NCBI RefSeq assembly: GCF_900104555.1
Contig: NZ_FNJU01000003.1
Span: forward strand, 434,001 to 498,000
Length of the DNA: 64,000 bases
Source of the DNA: Litchfieldia salsa
GTDB lineage: Bacteria; Bacillota; Bacilli; Bacillales; Bacillaceae_L
Direction: 5' to 3'
Part shown: piece by piece, positions 8,983 through 18,325 of the stretch
How positions within the stretch are numbered: the stretch's first letter is position 1
Layout: each line of letters starts with the position of its first letter
Program-made: the position numbers and the translations under genes
The notes under the pieces: model-generated
The model's input: the letters and a program-made list of their open reading frames with translations, nothing else
Databases searched by the model: none
Told to the model about the DNA's origin: nothing

Positions 8983-11235
8983 TTATTTATATTGTGGAAT
9001 TTCTAATGTCATCTTGTACGCATCTAAAAGACTATATAATTTATAGATTTGATTTACTTGCTTCGAAGCCCATCCTATATCTGTCGCATACTGATGTAGC
9101 GCATAACCATTAGTAATTGCACCTGCTGGATTCCATCTCATTTTGTAGATTGTATCTTGTCCTGCATCAATATATCCTCGAGCAATAAATTCTGCACCAC
9201 CAATAATGGCAGCCTCTGGTGTAAACCAACCAGCCTTGTAAGCATACTCAGCACCACTTAATAATGCATTACCATCATTTGCACCAATACCAAACATATT
9301 ATATACTTTTCTTCCATTTATAGACACACCATTAGCTAACTGTGAATGACCATTTCCGGATTCGAGTAAAGCATGAGAAATTAAATATATTTCGTTAATT
9401 CCATACATCTCTCCAGCAGCAATAAATGTCTCTGCTTGTCCTGCTAAAATACCTCTACCATTTAGAATTCTATCATTTACCTCGTTTATATTTAAATGCG
9501 TCGTTTCAGAAAGTTTTAGGAATTGCAAAGATTCTATCGGATGGGAACTAAAATGATCTGGATTAAGAAAATACTTCACATCCTCAATGTGTGCATCATT
9601 CCATGTGTTACCAATTTGAATCTCATACCAAGTATAGCCGTCTTGACCTGTCATTTCTGATAGAATTTGTAGAGATTGATTATTTTTAACTTGACCAATA
9701 ACCTTATAACTAGTCCCTGCCCCACTTCTAACATTCCAACTATTACCGTTTACTGTTCCGAATGATGGCAGTTCATCATTGTTTAATACGAGGGCATCTT
9801 CTCTGATAAAGGCTGGATATTTTTTATCGGTTTTAGGATTAACTTTCATCTGTAAATTTGTTAATTGTTCTAATGAGAAGTCATAATTTATAATATTCCT
9901 TACAATTGTACCATTCAAAATACCATGATTACTTTCTTTTGGAGATGCTTGTGACTCTCTTATTGATACAGGTTTTGTTAATGACAGAAATTCAGATTTA
10001 ACATAACCCTCGAAATTATATACATTGACCTTTGCCCATCCATTTAATTCAGATAGCACCTCAACTCTAACTCCTCTAGCAATTTTCACGATTACAGAGG
10101 CAGAAGTTGAAGGATTTACACGCATTTTTAAGCTAGAGCCCTGTTCTACATTTACAAATTTACTAGTAGTAATCTGATCCTCTACTTTTCCACTCTCGCT
10201 ATGAACTTGTGGGACTTCTTGTGTTTTATCCGATTTACTAGTTAGGTAATGACTACTAACATAGCCGATCTTCCCACTTAGTTGAATTTTTGCCCATCCA
10301 TTAGATTCCGAAATAATTTGTAGTTCTACTCCTCTCTTAAGTTTATGCGTAATGGAAGCATTATTCGATGGACTCGAACGAACATTAAGACGCGAATTTG
10401 AATCTGTATTTACATATTTAATGATTTTCTTATTAACTTCAGGTATTGTAGAATTGATTTTAACACCCTCCAGATATTGGGAACTAACATAACCTTCTAC
10501 ACCATCAACCTTAATTTTTGACCAACCTTTTGATTCAGAGTAAACCTCTACCTCTTTACCCTTTTTCAACTTAAAGATGATAGAACTATTAGTTGTAGGA
10601 CTATTTCTAACATTTAAACTAGAATTTGAGGAAACATTTACACGCTTAGTAGACCTAATATTTACATCCTTTTCAGGTATCGAATCAACTGTTTTTTTGT
10701 CTTGAAGGTATTGTGTACTAACAAAACCTTCTACACCATTTTCTAACTTGATCTTTGCCCACCCATTATTTTCTATTAGAACATTTACAATTGTATTATT
10801 TGATAATTTTGACACTATTTTCGAATCAGTGGTTGGGTTATGACGTACGTTTAAATGTGAACCAGCATTAACATTTACATATTTTGTGAAAGTAGATTCA
10901 GAGCTACTCTGTACTTTGTTTGTTGGTAGCAAAGTAAGAAAATCCGTACTTAAGTAACCGACCTTTCCATCTACGGACACTTTTGCCCATCCATTTGATT
11001 CCTCATAAACATTAACAGCTTTTCCTCTTTTTAGTTTTGTTAAGATTTGAGAGTGTATTGAAGGTTCTTCACGTAAGTTAAGATTAGAACCAGATTTTAT
11101 GTCAACAGCTTTTATATTTGTATTTATTTTACTATTATTGGTGGCTTTAACTACAGTAGATGCTTGGATGGTTTCTTCAAAAGCAATAGTTGATAACACT
11201 GCAAAACATAGAGTTGGGATAATAACTTTTTTCAT
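8983..11235 (-). CDS. SH3-repeat endo-beta-N-acetylglucosaminidase (autolysin)
   Basis: About 750 residues. Signal peptide at 1-26. Five tandem bacterial SH3 (SH3b) units follow, each about 60-80 residues with an LNVR-type motif and a GWAK(V/I) plus GY(V/L)S core; the fifth unit has LKMR instead. A sixth SH3-like unit (WNVRSGAGTSYKVIG) sits ahead of the catalytic region. The C-terminal glucosaminidase domain of the LytD kind contains HALLESGNGHSQLA with the probable catalytic Glu. It should cut the glycan backbone at N-acetylglucosamine, with the SH3b units holding it to the wall. The preferred start is ATG at 11235 after GAGGAG. It is a single-gene unit. Confidence 0.93.
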   Translation of the reverse strand: MKKVIIPTLCFAVLSTIAFEETIQASTVVKATNNSKINTNIKAVDIKSGSNLNLREEPSIHSQILTKLKRGKAVNVYEESNGWAKVSVDGKVGYLSTDFLTLLPTNKVQSSSESTFTKYVNVNAGSHLNVRHNPTTDSKIVSKLSNNTIVNVLIENNGWAKIKLENGVEGFVSTQYLQDKKTVDSIPEKDVNIRSTKRVNVSSNSSLNVRNSPTTNSSIIFKLKKGKEVEVYSESKGWSKIKVDGVEGYVSSQYLEGVKINSTIPEVNKKIIKYVNTDSNSRLNVRSSPSNNASITHKLKRGVELQIISESNGWAKIQLSGKIGYVSSHYLTSKSDKTQEVPQVHSESGKVEDQITTSKFVNVEQGSSLKMRVNPSTSASVIVKIARGVRVEVLSELNGWAKVNVYNFEGYVKSEFLSLTKPVSIRESQASPKESNHGILNGTIVRNIINYDFSLEQLTNLQMKVNPKTDKKYPAFIREDALVLNNDELPSFGTVNGNSWNVRSGAGTSYKVIGQVKNNQSLQILSEMTGQDGYTWYEIQIGNTWNDAHIEDVKYFLNPDHFSSHPIESLQFLKLSETTHLNINEVNDRILNGRGILAGQAETFIAAGEMYGINEIYLISHALLESGNGHSQLANGVSINGRKVYNMFGIGANDGNALLSGAEYAYKAGWFTPEAAIIGGAEFIARGYIDAGQDTIYKMRWNPAGAITNGYALHQYATDIGWASKQVNQIYKLYSLLDAYKMTLEIPQYK

Positions 11236-11390
11236 CAAAATCTCCTCATTTTTTCCAAATTAATACTTAGTTTTACATTTTCTACTAATATGGTTTAAAT
11301 TTTAACATAATTTACTACTTTATAAGAGTAATAATTTAAATAAAATGGAAGATAATGAGTTTTTTTGCATAAAAGGGTACACAAAGGGCA

Positions 11391-11421
11391 AAATAAAAAA
11401 CGATACTCAATGAGTACCGTT
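11391..11421 (-). terminator. Terminator after fhs operon
   Basis: Stem ACGGTACTCA/TGAGTATCGT on the minus strand, followed by TTTTTTATT. Confidence 0.75.
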
Positions 11422-11426
11422 CATCA

Positions 11427-11954
11427 CTAATTTGGAATAATCTCGCTTAATACATTAAGTGTTTCATTTATATAAGGAATCATTTCTAGTAAATCGTCAA
11501 TATGCTCCTCACTAATAAGCTTATCAAATTCTATCGTAATAATGTTTCGAAAAGATTGCTTGTTTTCTTCACCATACATAAATGATAATTCCTGGTTGAT
11601 AGGGCGATAATCTCCCCAAATTCCCTTGAGTTTTTGTTCGATCTTTTTACATGTAATATTATATTCTAGAATGGTAGTATTAAATTGAATTTTAATCATG
11701 CAACCAGCTAATTGATCTTTTCTTAAAAGTTCTGCAGAAAGATTTTTAATGTCCATTGATAAGGTGATTATTCCTTCAATTGTACGTTGGTCAAAGTTGT
11801 TTTTAATTGAAACCTGATATTCACGTTTTAATGAAGCCAAATCGATTATGTCTTTTCGATCAACTACTTCCAGTTCACCCTTCAAATCGAGATCGTAAAT
11901 AGCTCCTTCAATAACTACTTTTATGTTATCAAATACCGTTGGATCAAACATCAT
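11427..11954 (-). CDS. Unknown protein coupled to fhs
   Basis: 175 residues. I do not recognise it. It has no signal peptide or membrane segment, and is acidic with alternating beta-like stretches and a Glu/Ile-rich helical C-terminus (about 135-175). Its ATG shares one base with the fhs stop (TAATG), so it is translated by coupling to fhs and is probably made in a fixed ratio. A role linked to one-carbon metabolism is only inferred from this arrangement. Confidence 0.7.
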   Translation of the reverse strand: MMFDPTVFDNIKVVIEGAIYDLDLKGELEVVDRKDIIDLASLKREYQVSIKNNFDQRTIEGIITLSMDIKNLSAELLRKDQLAGCMIKIQFNTTILEYNITCKKIEQKLKGIWGDYRPINQELSFMYGEENKQSFRNIITIEFDKLISEEHIDDLLEMIPYINETLNVLSEIIPN

Positions 11955-13642
11955 TAAAACAAACCTACTGCCTGACCAGATAAATCGACATCCATTTTCA
12001 GCGCAGCTGGCACCTTTGGTAATCCAGGCATTGTCATAACATCACCTGTAAGAGCAACAATAAACCCCGCTCCAATTTTTGGACGCAACTCTCGGATGGT
12101 AATAGTGAAATTCTCTGGTCTTCCAAGTAACTTCGGGTTATCTGATAAGGAATATTGCGTTTTTGCCATACATATAGGAAGCTCTCCCCATCCATTAGCT
12201 TCTATCTCTACCAATTGTTTTTTCGCCTTCGATGAGAACTCTACACCACTTGCTCCATACACTTTCCTTGCGATTGTTTCAATCTTTTCTTCTATAACCT
12301 GTTTATTTTTATAAAGTGGTTTAAATGTGTTTTTTTCATGTTCAATTACATTTAACAACTTTTGAGCTAAATCAATACCCCCCTCACCACCTTTTTCCCA
12401 TACTTCGGTTAAAGCAACAGGATACTTGCGTTCTTCGCACCACTTTTTAATAGCCATTACTTCACTATCCGTATCTGTAATAAACCGGTTAATTGCCACT
12501 ACAAAAGGAATACCAAACTCCTCAATCGTTTCTATATGCTTCTGTAAATTTTTCAGGCCACTAGTAAGTGCATTCACATTTTCTGTGTTGAGTTCTTGTT
12601 TTTCTACTCCACCATGCATCTTTAGAGCTCTAATTGTTGCAACAATGACAACTGCTGAAGGATGAATTTCTGCTGATTGTGTTTTGATATTAAGGAACTT
12701 TTCCGCTCCTAGGTCTGCGCCAAATCCAGCCTCAGTAACAACATAATCTCCAAGTTTTGCAGCCATCTTTGTGGCTAGCACACTATTACAACCATGAGCG
12801 ATATTAGCAAACGGCCCACCATGTATAATAGCAGGAGTGTGTTCTAGTGTCTGTACAAGGTTAGGTTTAATCGCATCTTTTAATAATAAGGTTAAGGAAC
12901 CCTCTACACCTAAATCCCCAACTGTTATTGGCTCTTTCTTAAAATTATATCCTACGACAATTTTAGACAACCTATGCTTTAAATTTTGTAAATCTGAAGC
13001 TAAACAAAAAATTGCCATGATTTCAGAAGCAACTGTGATATCGAAACCATCCTCTCGCGGTACTCCTTGGACGGCACCTCCTAAACCAATAATGACATTC
13101 CTAAGGGCACGATCATTTAAATCTACTACTCTTTTCCACACAATTCGTCTGACATCAATTTCTAGTTCATTTCCTTGGTATATATGATTATCAATCATTG
13201 CTGAAAGAGCATTGTTGGCAGTCGTTATTGCGTGAATATCCCCTGTGAAATGAAGATTTATGTCTTCCATTGGAATTACCTGTGAATATCCCCCACCTGT
13301 TGCCCCTCCTTTTACACCCATCGTTGGTCCAAGAGAAGGCTCACGCATAGCAATAATCGCCTTTTTGTCTAGTCTTGCTAAAGCCTGTCCTAAGCCAACA
13401 GTAACCGTTGATTTGCCTTCACCCGCTGGAGTTGGATTAACAGCAGTCACAAGGATGACCTTCCCATTTTGTTTATTCTCTAATTTTTTTAAAATATCAA
13501 GGCTTAGTTTTGCTTTATAATGTCCATATGGTTCAATATCTACCTTTTCAATTCCGATTGATTTGGCAATATTAATAATAGGTAGTATCTTAGCATTTTG
13601 TGCAATTTCAATATCAGATTTAACTTCTTTATGTACTTTCAT
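11954..13642 (-). CDS. fhs: Formate-tetrahydrofolate ligase
   Basis: 562 residues, within the normal family range of about 555-560. The ATP-binding loop TPAGEGKST is near residue 72, followed by [24 protein letters not shown] and a DLGVEGS block. The C-terminus has the conserved PGLPKVPAA motif. It makes 10-formyltetrahydrofolate from formate, THF and ATP for purine and formyl-Met synthesis. AGGAGG precedes the ATG. It is first in a two-gene operon. Confidence 0.97.
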   Translation of the reverse strand: MKVHKEVKSDIEIAQNAKILPIINIAKSIGIEKVDIEPYGHYKAKLSLDILKKLENKQNGKVILVTAVNPTPAGEGKSTVTVGLGQALARLDKKAIIAMREPSLGPTMGVKGGATGGGYSQVIPMEDINLHFTGDIHAITTANNALSAMIDNHIYQGNELEIDVRRIVWKRVVDLNDRALRNVIIGLGGAVQGVPREDGFDITVASEIMAIFCLASDLQNLKHRLSKIVVGYNFKKEPITVGDLGVEGSLTLLLKDAIKPNLVQTLEHTPAIIHGGPFANIAHGCNSVLATKMAAKLGDYVVTEAGFGADLGAEKFLNIKTQSAEIHPSAVVIVATIRALKMHGGVEKQELNTENVNALTSGLKNLQKHIETIEEFGIPFVVAINRFITDTDSEVMAIKKWCEERKYPVALTEVWEKGGEGGIDLAQKLLNVIEHEKNTFKPLYKNKQVIEEKIETIARKVYGASGVEFSSKAKKQLVEIEANGWGELPICMAKTQYSLSDNPKLLGRPENFTITIRELRPKIGAGFIVALTGDVMTMPGLPKVPAALKMDVDLSGQAVGLF

Positions 13643-13787
13643 TTATAAATACCTCCTGAACTATATGTTAGGATATGTTTAGTAACTCACATTCCATATT
13701 GTACAACAAATGCCTCAATTTTTTCACAAAAGATTTTCAGAGCTTTTAAAAAAGATTGCATTATTAGAATATTTTAAATCTCACTAA

Positions 13788-13816
13788 TTGATTAATAGTA
13801 AAATACTTTCTATAAT
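13788..13816 (+). promoter_or_regulatory. Sigma-A promoter of metA
   Basis: TTGATT, 17-base spacer, perfect TATAAT. No SAM-box riboswitch is visible between this promoter and the metA start; the leader is only about 50 bases. Confidence 0.7.
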
Positions 13817-13871
13817 AGTTAAGACACTTTAAGTAAAATTTTTATCCAATATTTAAAAGGGGGCGGACAAA

Positions 13872-14780
13872 GTGCCAATAAATATTCCTCATAATTTACC
13901 TGCAAAAAATATATTAGAGAAAGAAAATATTTTCGTTATGGATGAGGATCAAGCATATCGTCAAGATATCCGACCATTAAATATATTGATATTTAATATT
14001 ATGCCAGAAAAAGAAAAAACTGAAACTCAACTATTGAGGTTATTAGGGAATTCTCCTCTACAAGTGAATGTAACTTTTATCTGTCCTGAAACTCATGAAG
14101 CTAAAACGACAAATAAAAATCACTTAGAGGCTTTCTATACAACTTTTTCGGCGATAAGACATCGAAAGTTTGATGGAATGATCATTACTGGTGCACCAAT
14201 TGAACATCTTGCATTTAACGAAGTAACATACTGGAAGGAATTAGAGAAGGTGATGGAGTGGACAAAATCAAATGTTACTTCAACACTACATATATGTTGG
14301 GGTGCACAAGCAGGCTTGTTTCACCATTACGGCATTAATAAATATGAACTACCGTCAAAATGCGCAGGAATTTTTCAACATAGGTTAATAGAGAGCAATA
14401 TAAATTTAGTTCGAGGCTTCGATGATTATTATTTAGCGCCCCATTCAAGACATACAACTATTTCTCTTGAGGAAGTGCAAGCAGTAGAGGAATTGCAATT
14501 ACTATCCATTTCAGATGAAGCCGGTGTCTGTCTAGTATCATCTAAAGATGGAAAAAGAATTTTCTTAACTGGCCACCCGGAATATGACTGTACTACTTTG
14601 CAAGAGGAATACGTTAGAGATCAAAATAAAGGATTGGATATCACCCTTCCTGTTAATTACTTTCCAAATGACGACCCCTTGCAAGAGCCAAGGCATACAT
14701 GGAGATCACATGCAAATTTATTATTCTCTAACTGGCTAAATTATTATGTCTATCAGGAAACACCATATATTTGGGGCTGA
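13872..14780 (+). CDS. metA: Homoserine O-acetyltransferase, MetA family
   Basis: 302 residues, MetA type. Catalytic Cys142 lies in HICWGAQAG. His235 and Glu237 lie in LTGHPEYD, completing the triad. Residue 111 is Glu (PIEHL). In this family Glu111 favours acetyl-CoA and Gly111 succinyl-CoA, so this enzyme probably makes O-acetylhomoserine despite the usual succinyltransferase label. It acts at the first dedicated step of methionine synthesis. The start is GTG, preceded by AAGGGGG. Confidence 0.95.
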   Translation: MPINIPHNLPAKNILEKENIFVMDEDQAYRQDIRPLNILIFNIMPEKEKTETQLLRLLGNSPLQVNVTFICPETHEAKTTNKNHLEAFYTTFSAIRHRKFDGMIITGAPIEHLAFNEVTYWKELEKVMEWTKSNVTSTLHICWGAQAGLFHHYGINKYELPSKCAGIFQHRLIESNINLVRGFDDYYLAPHSRHTTISLEEVQAVEELQLLSISDEAGVCLVSSKDGKRIFLTGHPEYDCTTLQEEYVRDQNKGLDITLPVNYFPNDDPLQEPRHTWRSHANLLFSNWLNYYVYQETPYIWG

Positions 14781-14793
14781 TAAATTGTAAAAC

Positions 14794-14995
14794 CTGTCTT
14801 CTCAAAGATTGTTGTTATAGACATAAAACATAAAATAGTGTTCCTAGCAGGCTGAATACACGTAGACTCCTGCGGGACCAGTGGCCAAAGTGAGACCCCA
14901 CAGGAGCCTTAAGCGACGAGGAGGCTCACTGGTCACCCGCCGGACGCGGAGTGTATTCAGCCTGCGGCTTTAAGCAACAATTTTTACGAAAACAG
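14794..14995. repeat. Cruciform-forming repeat, copy 1
   Basis: About 202 bases. Outer imperfect inverted arms are CTGTCTTCTCAAAGATTGTTG at the left and the complement of CTGTTTTCGTAAAAATTGTTG at the right. Inside lie GGCTGAATACAC and GTGTATTCAGCC, plus GACTCCTGCGGG, CACTGGTC and GAGGAGGCTCAC segments that pair with each other. Copies 2 and 3 are at 25045 and 35263, all in the same orientation. GC-rich core in AT-rich surroundings, with no coding capacity. Confidence 0.85.
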
Positions 14996-15001
14996 CATTG
15001 T

Positions 15002-15033
15002 AAAAAACTACTGTAAGTTTACAGTAGTTTTTT
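15002..15033. terminator. Bidirectional terminator after metA
   Basis: Perfect stem AAAAAACTACTGTAA with its complement, giving T6 on both strands. It lies downstream of metA and the repeat. Confidence 0.8.
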
Positions 15034-15121
15034 GCATTTAAAAGAACGTATAAATATCAGTTTAAAATCAACACTAAATATGAACAAGATAAGACTATTT
15101 TTAGTAAAAGGAGTTTATAAT

Positions 15122-15277
15122 ATGACCAAAAAAATCAACAATGGTAACAGTAATCAAAGTTCTCCCAAAAAAGGGAACTACTATGCAGAATTCTCTAGTG
15201 AACATTTAAGTGGTGATAATAGTAAAGGCAACAAACGAAACAAGAATCAGAAAGATAAGACGGAATTACACGATTAA
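15122..15277 (+). CDS. Gamma-type SASP-like small protein
   Basis: 51 residues, very rich in Asn, Lys, Ser and Gln, with no Cys and no hydrophobic core. It starts at ATG after AAAGGAG. A single NYYAEFSSEHLSGDN segment resembles the (T)EFASE protease-cut site of gamma-type small acid-soluble spore proteins (SspE), which usually have two or more such units. A role as a spore amino-acid store is inferred. Confidence 0.5.
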   Translation: MTKKINNGNSNQSSPKKGNYYAEFSSEHLSGDNSKGNKRNKNQKDKTELHD

Positions 15278-15309
15278 ATTTAACTAGACGGAAATCTCTC
15301 CAACTCTGT

Positions 15310-17493
15310 TTATGAAGATGGACTTTCCTGCTTCGTTTGAGTGTCATTTGAAAATACAAATGACACTTTTTGCTCAATGTGGTTCCACTGAAGTGAAGCA
15401 ATAAATGTTTTTTCTCCTTTTTTAAATCCCTTTATCAGATCCGTTTTGCCCTCAATTAATAGTTTCTTCACTTGAGCTTGTGAAATACTTTTACCAAGTA
15501 TTCGTTTTGAAATAATAAACCCACATTTTGTCTTTCTGTAATTAGCACAGCCATACACCTTCCCCTTATCCACTACCTGTCCTCCACATAATAAACACTT
15601 TCCAACTTCTACTCCCTGCTTATATTTAAGTGAGCTGGTTGGTTCAAATTCGATATGCTTAAAATCCCATGTTGTAGCTTGTCCAACTGCATCTTGAACT
15701 ATTTTATGGGAAAGCTTCCTTGTTTGGTCAATGAATACTTCATGGGGTGTCTTTCCTTTCCCAATTTCACTTAACCTTTGCTCCCACTTTGCTGTCATTT
15801 CAGGTGAAGATAGTATTTTTTCACCAATTGCTTCAATGAGTAATATCGCTTTATCTGTTGCAAATACTTTGTTTTGTTTTACATCTATATAGCTTCTCTG
15901 CTTTAACAACGTAATAATGCCAGCCCTTGTGGCTTCAGTACCTAAACCCTCAGTTTTCATTAGTACTTTCTCTAATTCTTCATTATTTAGATGTTTTCCA
16001 GCTGTTTTCATTAACGTAATTAATTGACCTTCTGTATAACGATTCGGTGCCTGTGTTTTTCCTTCTTTCACTTTTACTTGTTGTACAGCACCTTTCTCAT
16101 CATTTATAAGGATTGGCAAAATTACATCTTTATCCTTTTTATCTTGATCATCAAATAAAACTTTTCTCCATCCATCTTGAATCTTCTGCTTTCCTTTTGA
16201 TATAAATTCCGCTCTTTCATCAACTAGTGTTGTTACTGTCGTATAGTCAAAGATAGCCACATCATAATGAGCAGCTATAAGTCTACGTGCAATTAAATCG
16301 TATATTTTTTGTTCATCTCCACTTAAATGGCTTGTTATTGGTACTTGTTCCGTAGGGATGATTGCATAGTGATCTGTTACTTTTTTTTCATTTACATACC
16401 GACGATTATTCATAATTGAAGGTATTGGTGCAGGTAAATACTTTTGGAAAGCTTCCTGCAAACTTAGCTTCGAAAAAATTTCAGGAATCATATTTGCTTC
16501 TTCTTTTGTTAAAAAGCTTGAATCAGAACGAGGATAAGAAATAAAACCTTTTGTATAAAGTCCTTGTGCAATATCCAAAGTCTTTTTTGGAGAATACTTG
16601 AATAAACGATTTGCTGTTGCTTGTAAGCTAGATAGATTGAACAAATATGGTGGCTGATATTCTTTCCTTTCTTTATCTAAATTACAGACCCTTGCATCTT
16701 TACCTTGACAAAAGGCAGCAATTTTCTCTGCCATTTGTTGATCCATCACTCTAGATTCCTGTCCTTTATGCCATTTTCCTTCATATTTTTTCCCGTCTAT
16801 ATTGAAGGTAGCAAAAACCTCCCAGAATGGGTCTGATTTAAAATTCGCTATTTCTTTTTCTCTTTTTACAATTAAAGCTAAGGTCGGTGTTTGAACTCTG
16901 CCTACTGAAAAAACGTCAGAGAAACCCTGTTGTTGTAGTAATAAAGTGTACACTCGTGAAGCATTCATTCCTACAATCCAATCAGCACACGCTCTTGACC
17001 GAGCCTCATAGAATAGGTTTCTAGTTTCTGTTTCATCAAGTAAACTGTTGAACCCTTTAACAACTGCATTTTCAGTCAACGAGGAAATCCATAATCTTTT
17101 TAATGGTTTTTTAATGTTTGCAGTTTCTATAATTGTTCGGATAATAAGTTCTCCTTCGCGTCCTGCATCCCCGGCATGTATAATTTCTCTTACTTCACGA
17201 TTTACTAACAATTGTTTGATCACTTGGAATTGCTTTGACTTTGATTTGCTAACACGATAGCGAAATTGCTCTGGAATAATTGGAAGTGTTTGTAAAGTCC
17301 ATTTTTTCCATTGAGGGTTATAGTCTTCCGGAGAGAGTAGTTCACATATATGGCCAATTGCCCAAGTCACATACGCGCCTGCTGGAAAAAGGTCAGTGGG
17401 TAATATTTCAATATATCCTTGTTTCTTTTTGTGTTTAAAAGGTGACGCAAGCTTTGAAGCTTGATCAGGCTTTTCAGCGATAATTACCTTCAA
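15310..17493 (-). CDS. topB: DNA topoisomerase III
   Basis: 727 residues, the length of B. subtilis TopB. The N-terminal Toprim domain has IIAEKPDQA and GDAGREGELI. The catalytic Tyr is in GFISYPRSD at about residue 310. Type IA core motifs follow, including SVGRVQTPTL and GLGTEATRAGII. The C-terminus has a four-Cys patch (CLLCGG and CANYRKTKC) like a topoisomerase zinc finger. It unlinks single-stranded DNA crossings and resolves recombination intermediates. TTG start after GGGGGA. Confidence 0.96.
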   Translation of the reverse strand: MKVIIAEKPDQASKLASPFKHKKKQGYIEILPTDLFPAGAYVTWAIGHICELLSPEDYNPQWKKWTLQTLPIIPEQFRYRVSKSKSKQFQVIKQLLVNREVREIIHAGDAGREGELIIRTIIETANIKKPLKRLWISSLTENAVVKGFNSLLDETETRNLFYEARSRACADWIVGMNASRVYTLLLQQQGFSDVFSVGRVQTPTLALIVKREKEIANFKSDPFWEVFATFNIDGKKYEGKWHKGQESRVMDQQMAEKIAAFCQGKDARVCNLDKERKEYQPPYLFNLSSLQATANRLFKYSPKKTLDIAQGLYTKGFISYPRSDSSFLTKEEANMIPEIFSKLSLQEAFQKYLPAPIPSIMNNRRYVNEKKVTDHYAIIPTEQVPITSHLSGDEQKIYDLIARRLIAAHYDVAIFDYTTVTTLVDERAEFISKGKQKIQDGWRKVLFDDQDKKDKDVILPILINDEKGAVQQVKVKEGKTQAPNRYTEGQLITLMKTAGKHLNNEELEKVLMKTEGLGTEATRAGIITLLKQRSYIDVKQNKVFATDKAILLIEAIGEKILSSPEMTAKWEQRLSEIGKGKTPHEVFIDQTRKLSHKIVQDAVGQATTWDFKHIEFEPTSSLKYKQGVEVGKCLLCGGQVVDKGKVYGCANYRKTKCGFIISKRILGKSISQAQVKKLLIEGKTDLIKGFKKGEKTFIASLQWNHIEQKVSFVFSNDTQTKQESPSS

Positions 17494-17658
17494 GTTAATC
17501 CCCCATCAAATTCATATAAGAGAAGGAACCCCTTCTCTATTAATCAATCTATTATACTTCATTTCAAACGATCTGTTAAAGGACAATAATTTAATTTTAG
17601 AGTCGTTTTCCAGAAGTGAAGGATCAATAATGATACATAATTCTCTGCACTTTTTCAC

Positions 17659-17922
17659 TTATCCATCAATAAGTATACAATTTTGGTCATCTATTATAGA
17701 CTCAATCGTAATCACGACGATTTCACCATGCTTTATATCTAGTATAATACTAGAACCACTTTGATCACTTAAAATAAATTGTGCGTCATTCTTCCTGTCC
17801 AACAGTTCGCTTCCAACACTAAGTACTTTTCTGTAAACCTCTTCCTTCTCCAGATGATTTAAAGATAGTCTATGTGCACTTCTTATAATAACTTCAAATC
17901 CATTTATTATATGACGAAGCAT
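17659..17922 (-). CDS. Small unknown protein
   Basis: About 87 residues, with ATG at 17922 placed after GGGGGGAATCG. The first half is helical (HRLSLNHLEKEEVYRKV) and the second half looks like beta strands (GSSIILDIKHGEIVVITIESI). It has no Cys and no membrane segment. I do not recognise the family. It is flanked by topB and ypeQ, with gaps of more than 150 bases on both sides. Confidence 0.6.
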   Translation of the reverse strand: MLRHIINGFEVIIRSAHRLSLNHLEKEEVYRKVLSVGSELLDRKNDAQFILSDQSGSSIILDIKHGEIVVITIESIIDDQNCILIDG

Positions 17923-18080
17923 CTCGATTCCCCCCAAAACAAGTTATTTTTAATACATCCTTCTAGATTATATGAAGATAGTCCTAAAAACATGTTGAGG
18001 TAAATTGAGTTACTTCAATGAATCATGACTTGGCCAATACTCAGTGAGGCTGAAACTAAATCAGCCTCTCTATTTTTCAC

Positions 18081-18257
18081 TTAAGACAATCGCTTTCCAT
18101 ATTCTTTTAATGTTTCACCAACTGTACATTTATTTATACAGAATGTTTGAGCATAAGCCTTCCCGAATTCTTTTCGATTTTGAGCTTTCAAAAAGCAATC
18201 CTTACAATAGGTGTCGAGTATTTCACCAACCTCCTCTATTAACTTCTTTCTATTCAT
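18081..18257 (-). CDS. ypeQ: YpeQ-like small zinc-finger protein
   Basis: 58 residues from ATG at 18257 (AGGAGATGG upstream). The frame also opens farther upstream, but the binding site and the family N-terminus MNRKKL support this start. Four Cys in C-x2-C and C-x3-C pairs (YCKDCF and FCINKC) should bind zinc. Synteny with ypeP supports the name. The function is unknown. Confidence 0.85.
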   Translation of the reverse strand: MNRKKLIEEVGEILDTYCKDCFLKAQNRKEFGKAYAQTFCINKCTVGETLKEYGKRLS

Positions 18258-18325
18258 GCTTACACCATCTCCTGTACCTCGTTCATTTTCTTTTCTGTTT
18301 TTTAATCTTATGAGAAATAGCTTAG

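Noticed and set aside
10000-11100. Repeated DNA resembling a CRISPR array
   Set aside because: The repeats encode SH3b domains in one frame and vary in sequence and spacing.
12096-13520. Several plus-strand open frames of 72-116 codons
   Set aside because: They lie opposite fhs, have no ribosome sites, and follow from codon bias of the real gene.
13645-13871. Possible SAM riboswitch before metA
   Set aside because: The leader from the promoter is about 50 bases, too short, and no SAM-box motif was seen.
17518-17541. GAGAAGG/CCTTCTC hairpin between topB and the 87-residue gene
   Set aside because: The tail is not T-rich enough to call a terminator with confidence.
18028-18062. GAGGCTGA hairpin with T-rich tail on the plus strand
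   Set aside because: No plus-strand gene ends here; with a T-tract only on the plus strand it could not end ypeQ. Left uncalled.
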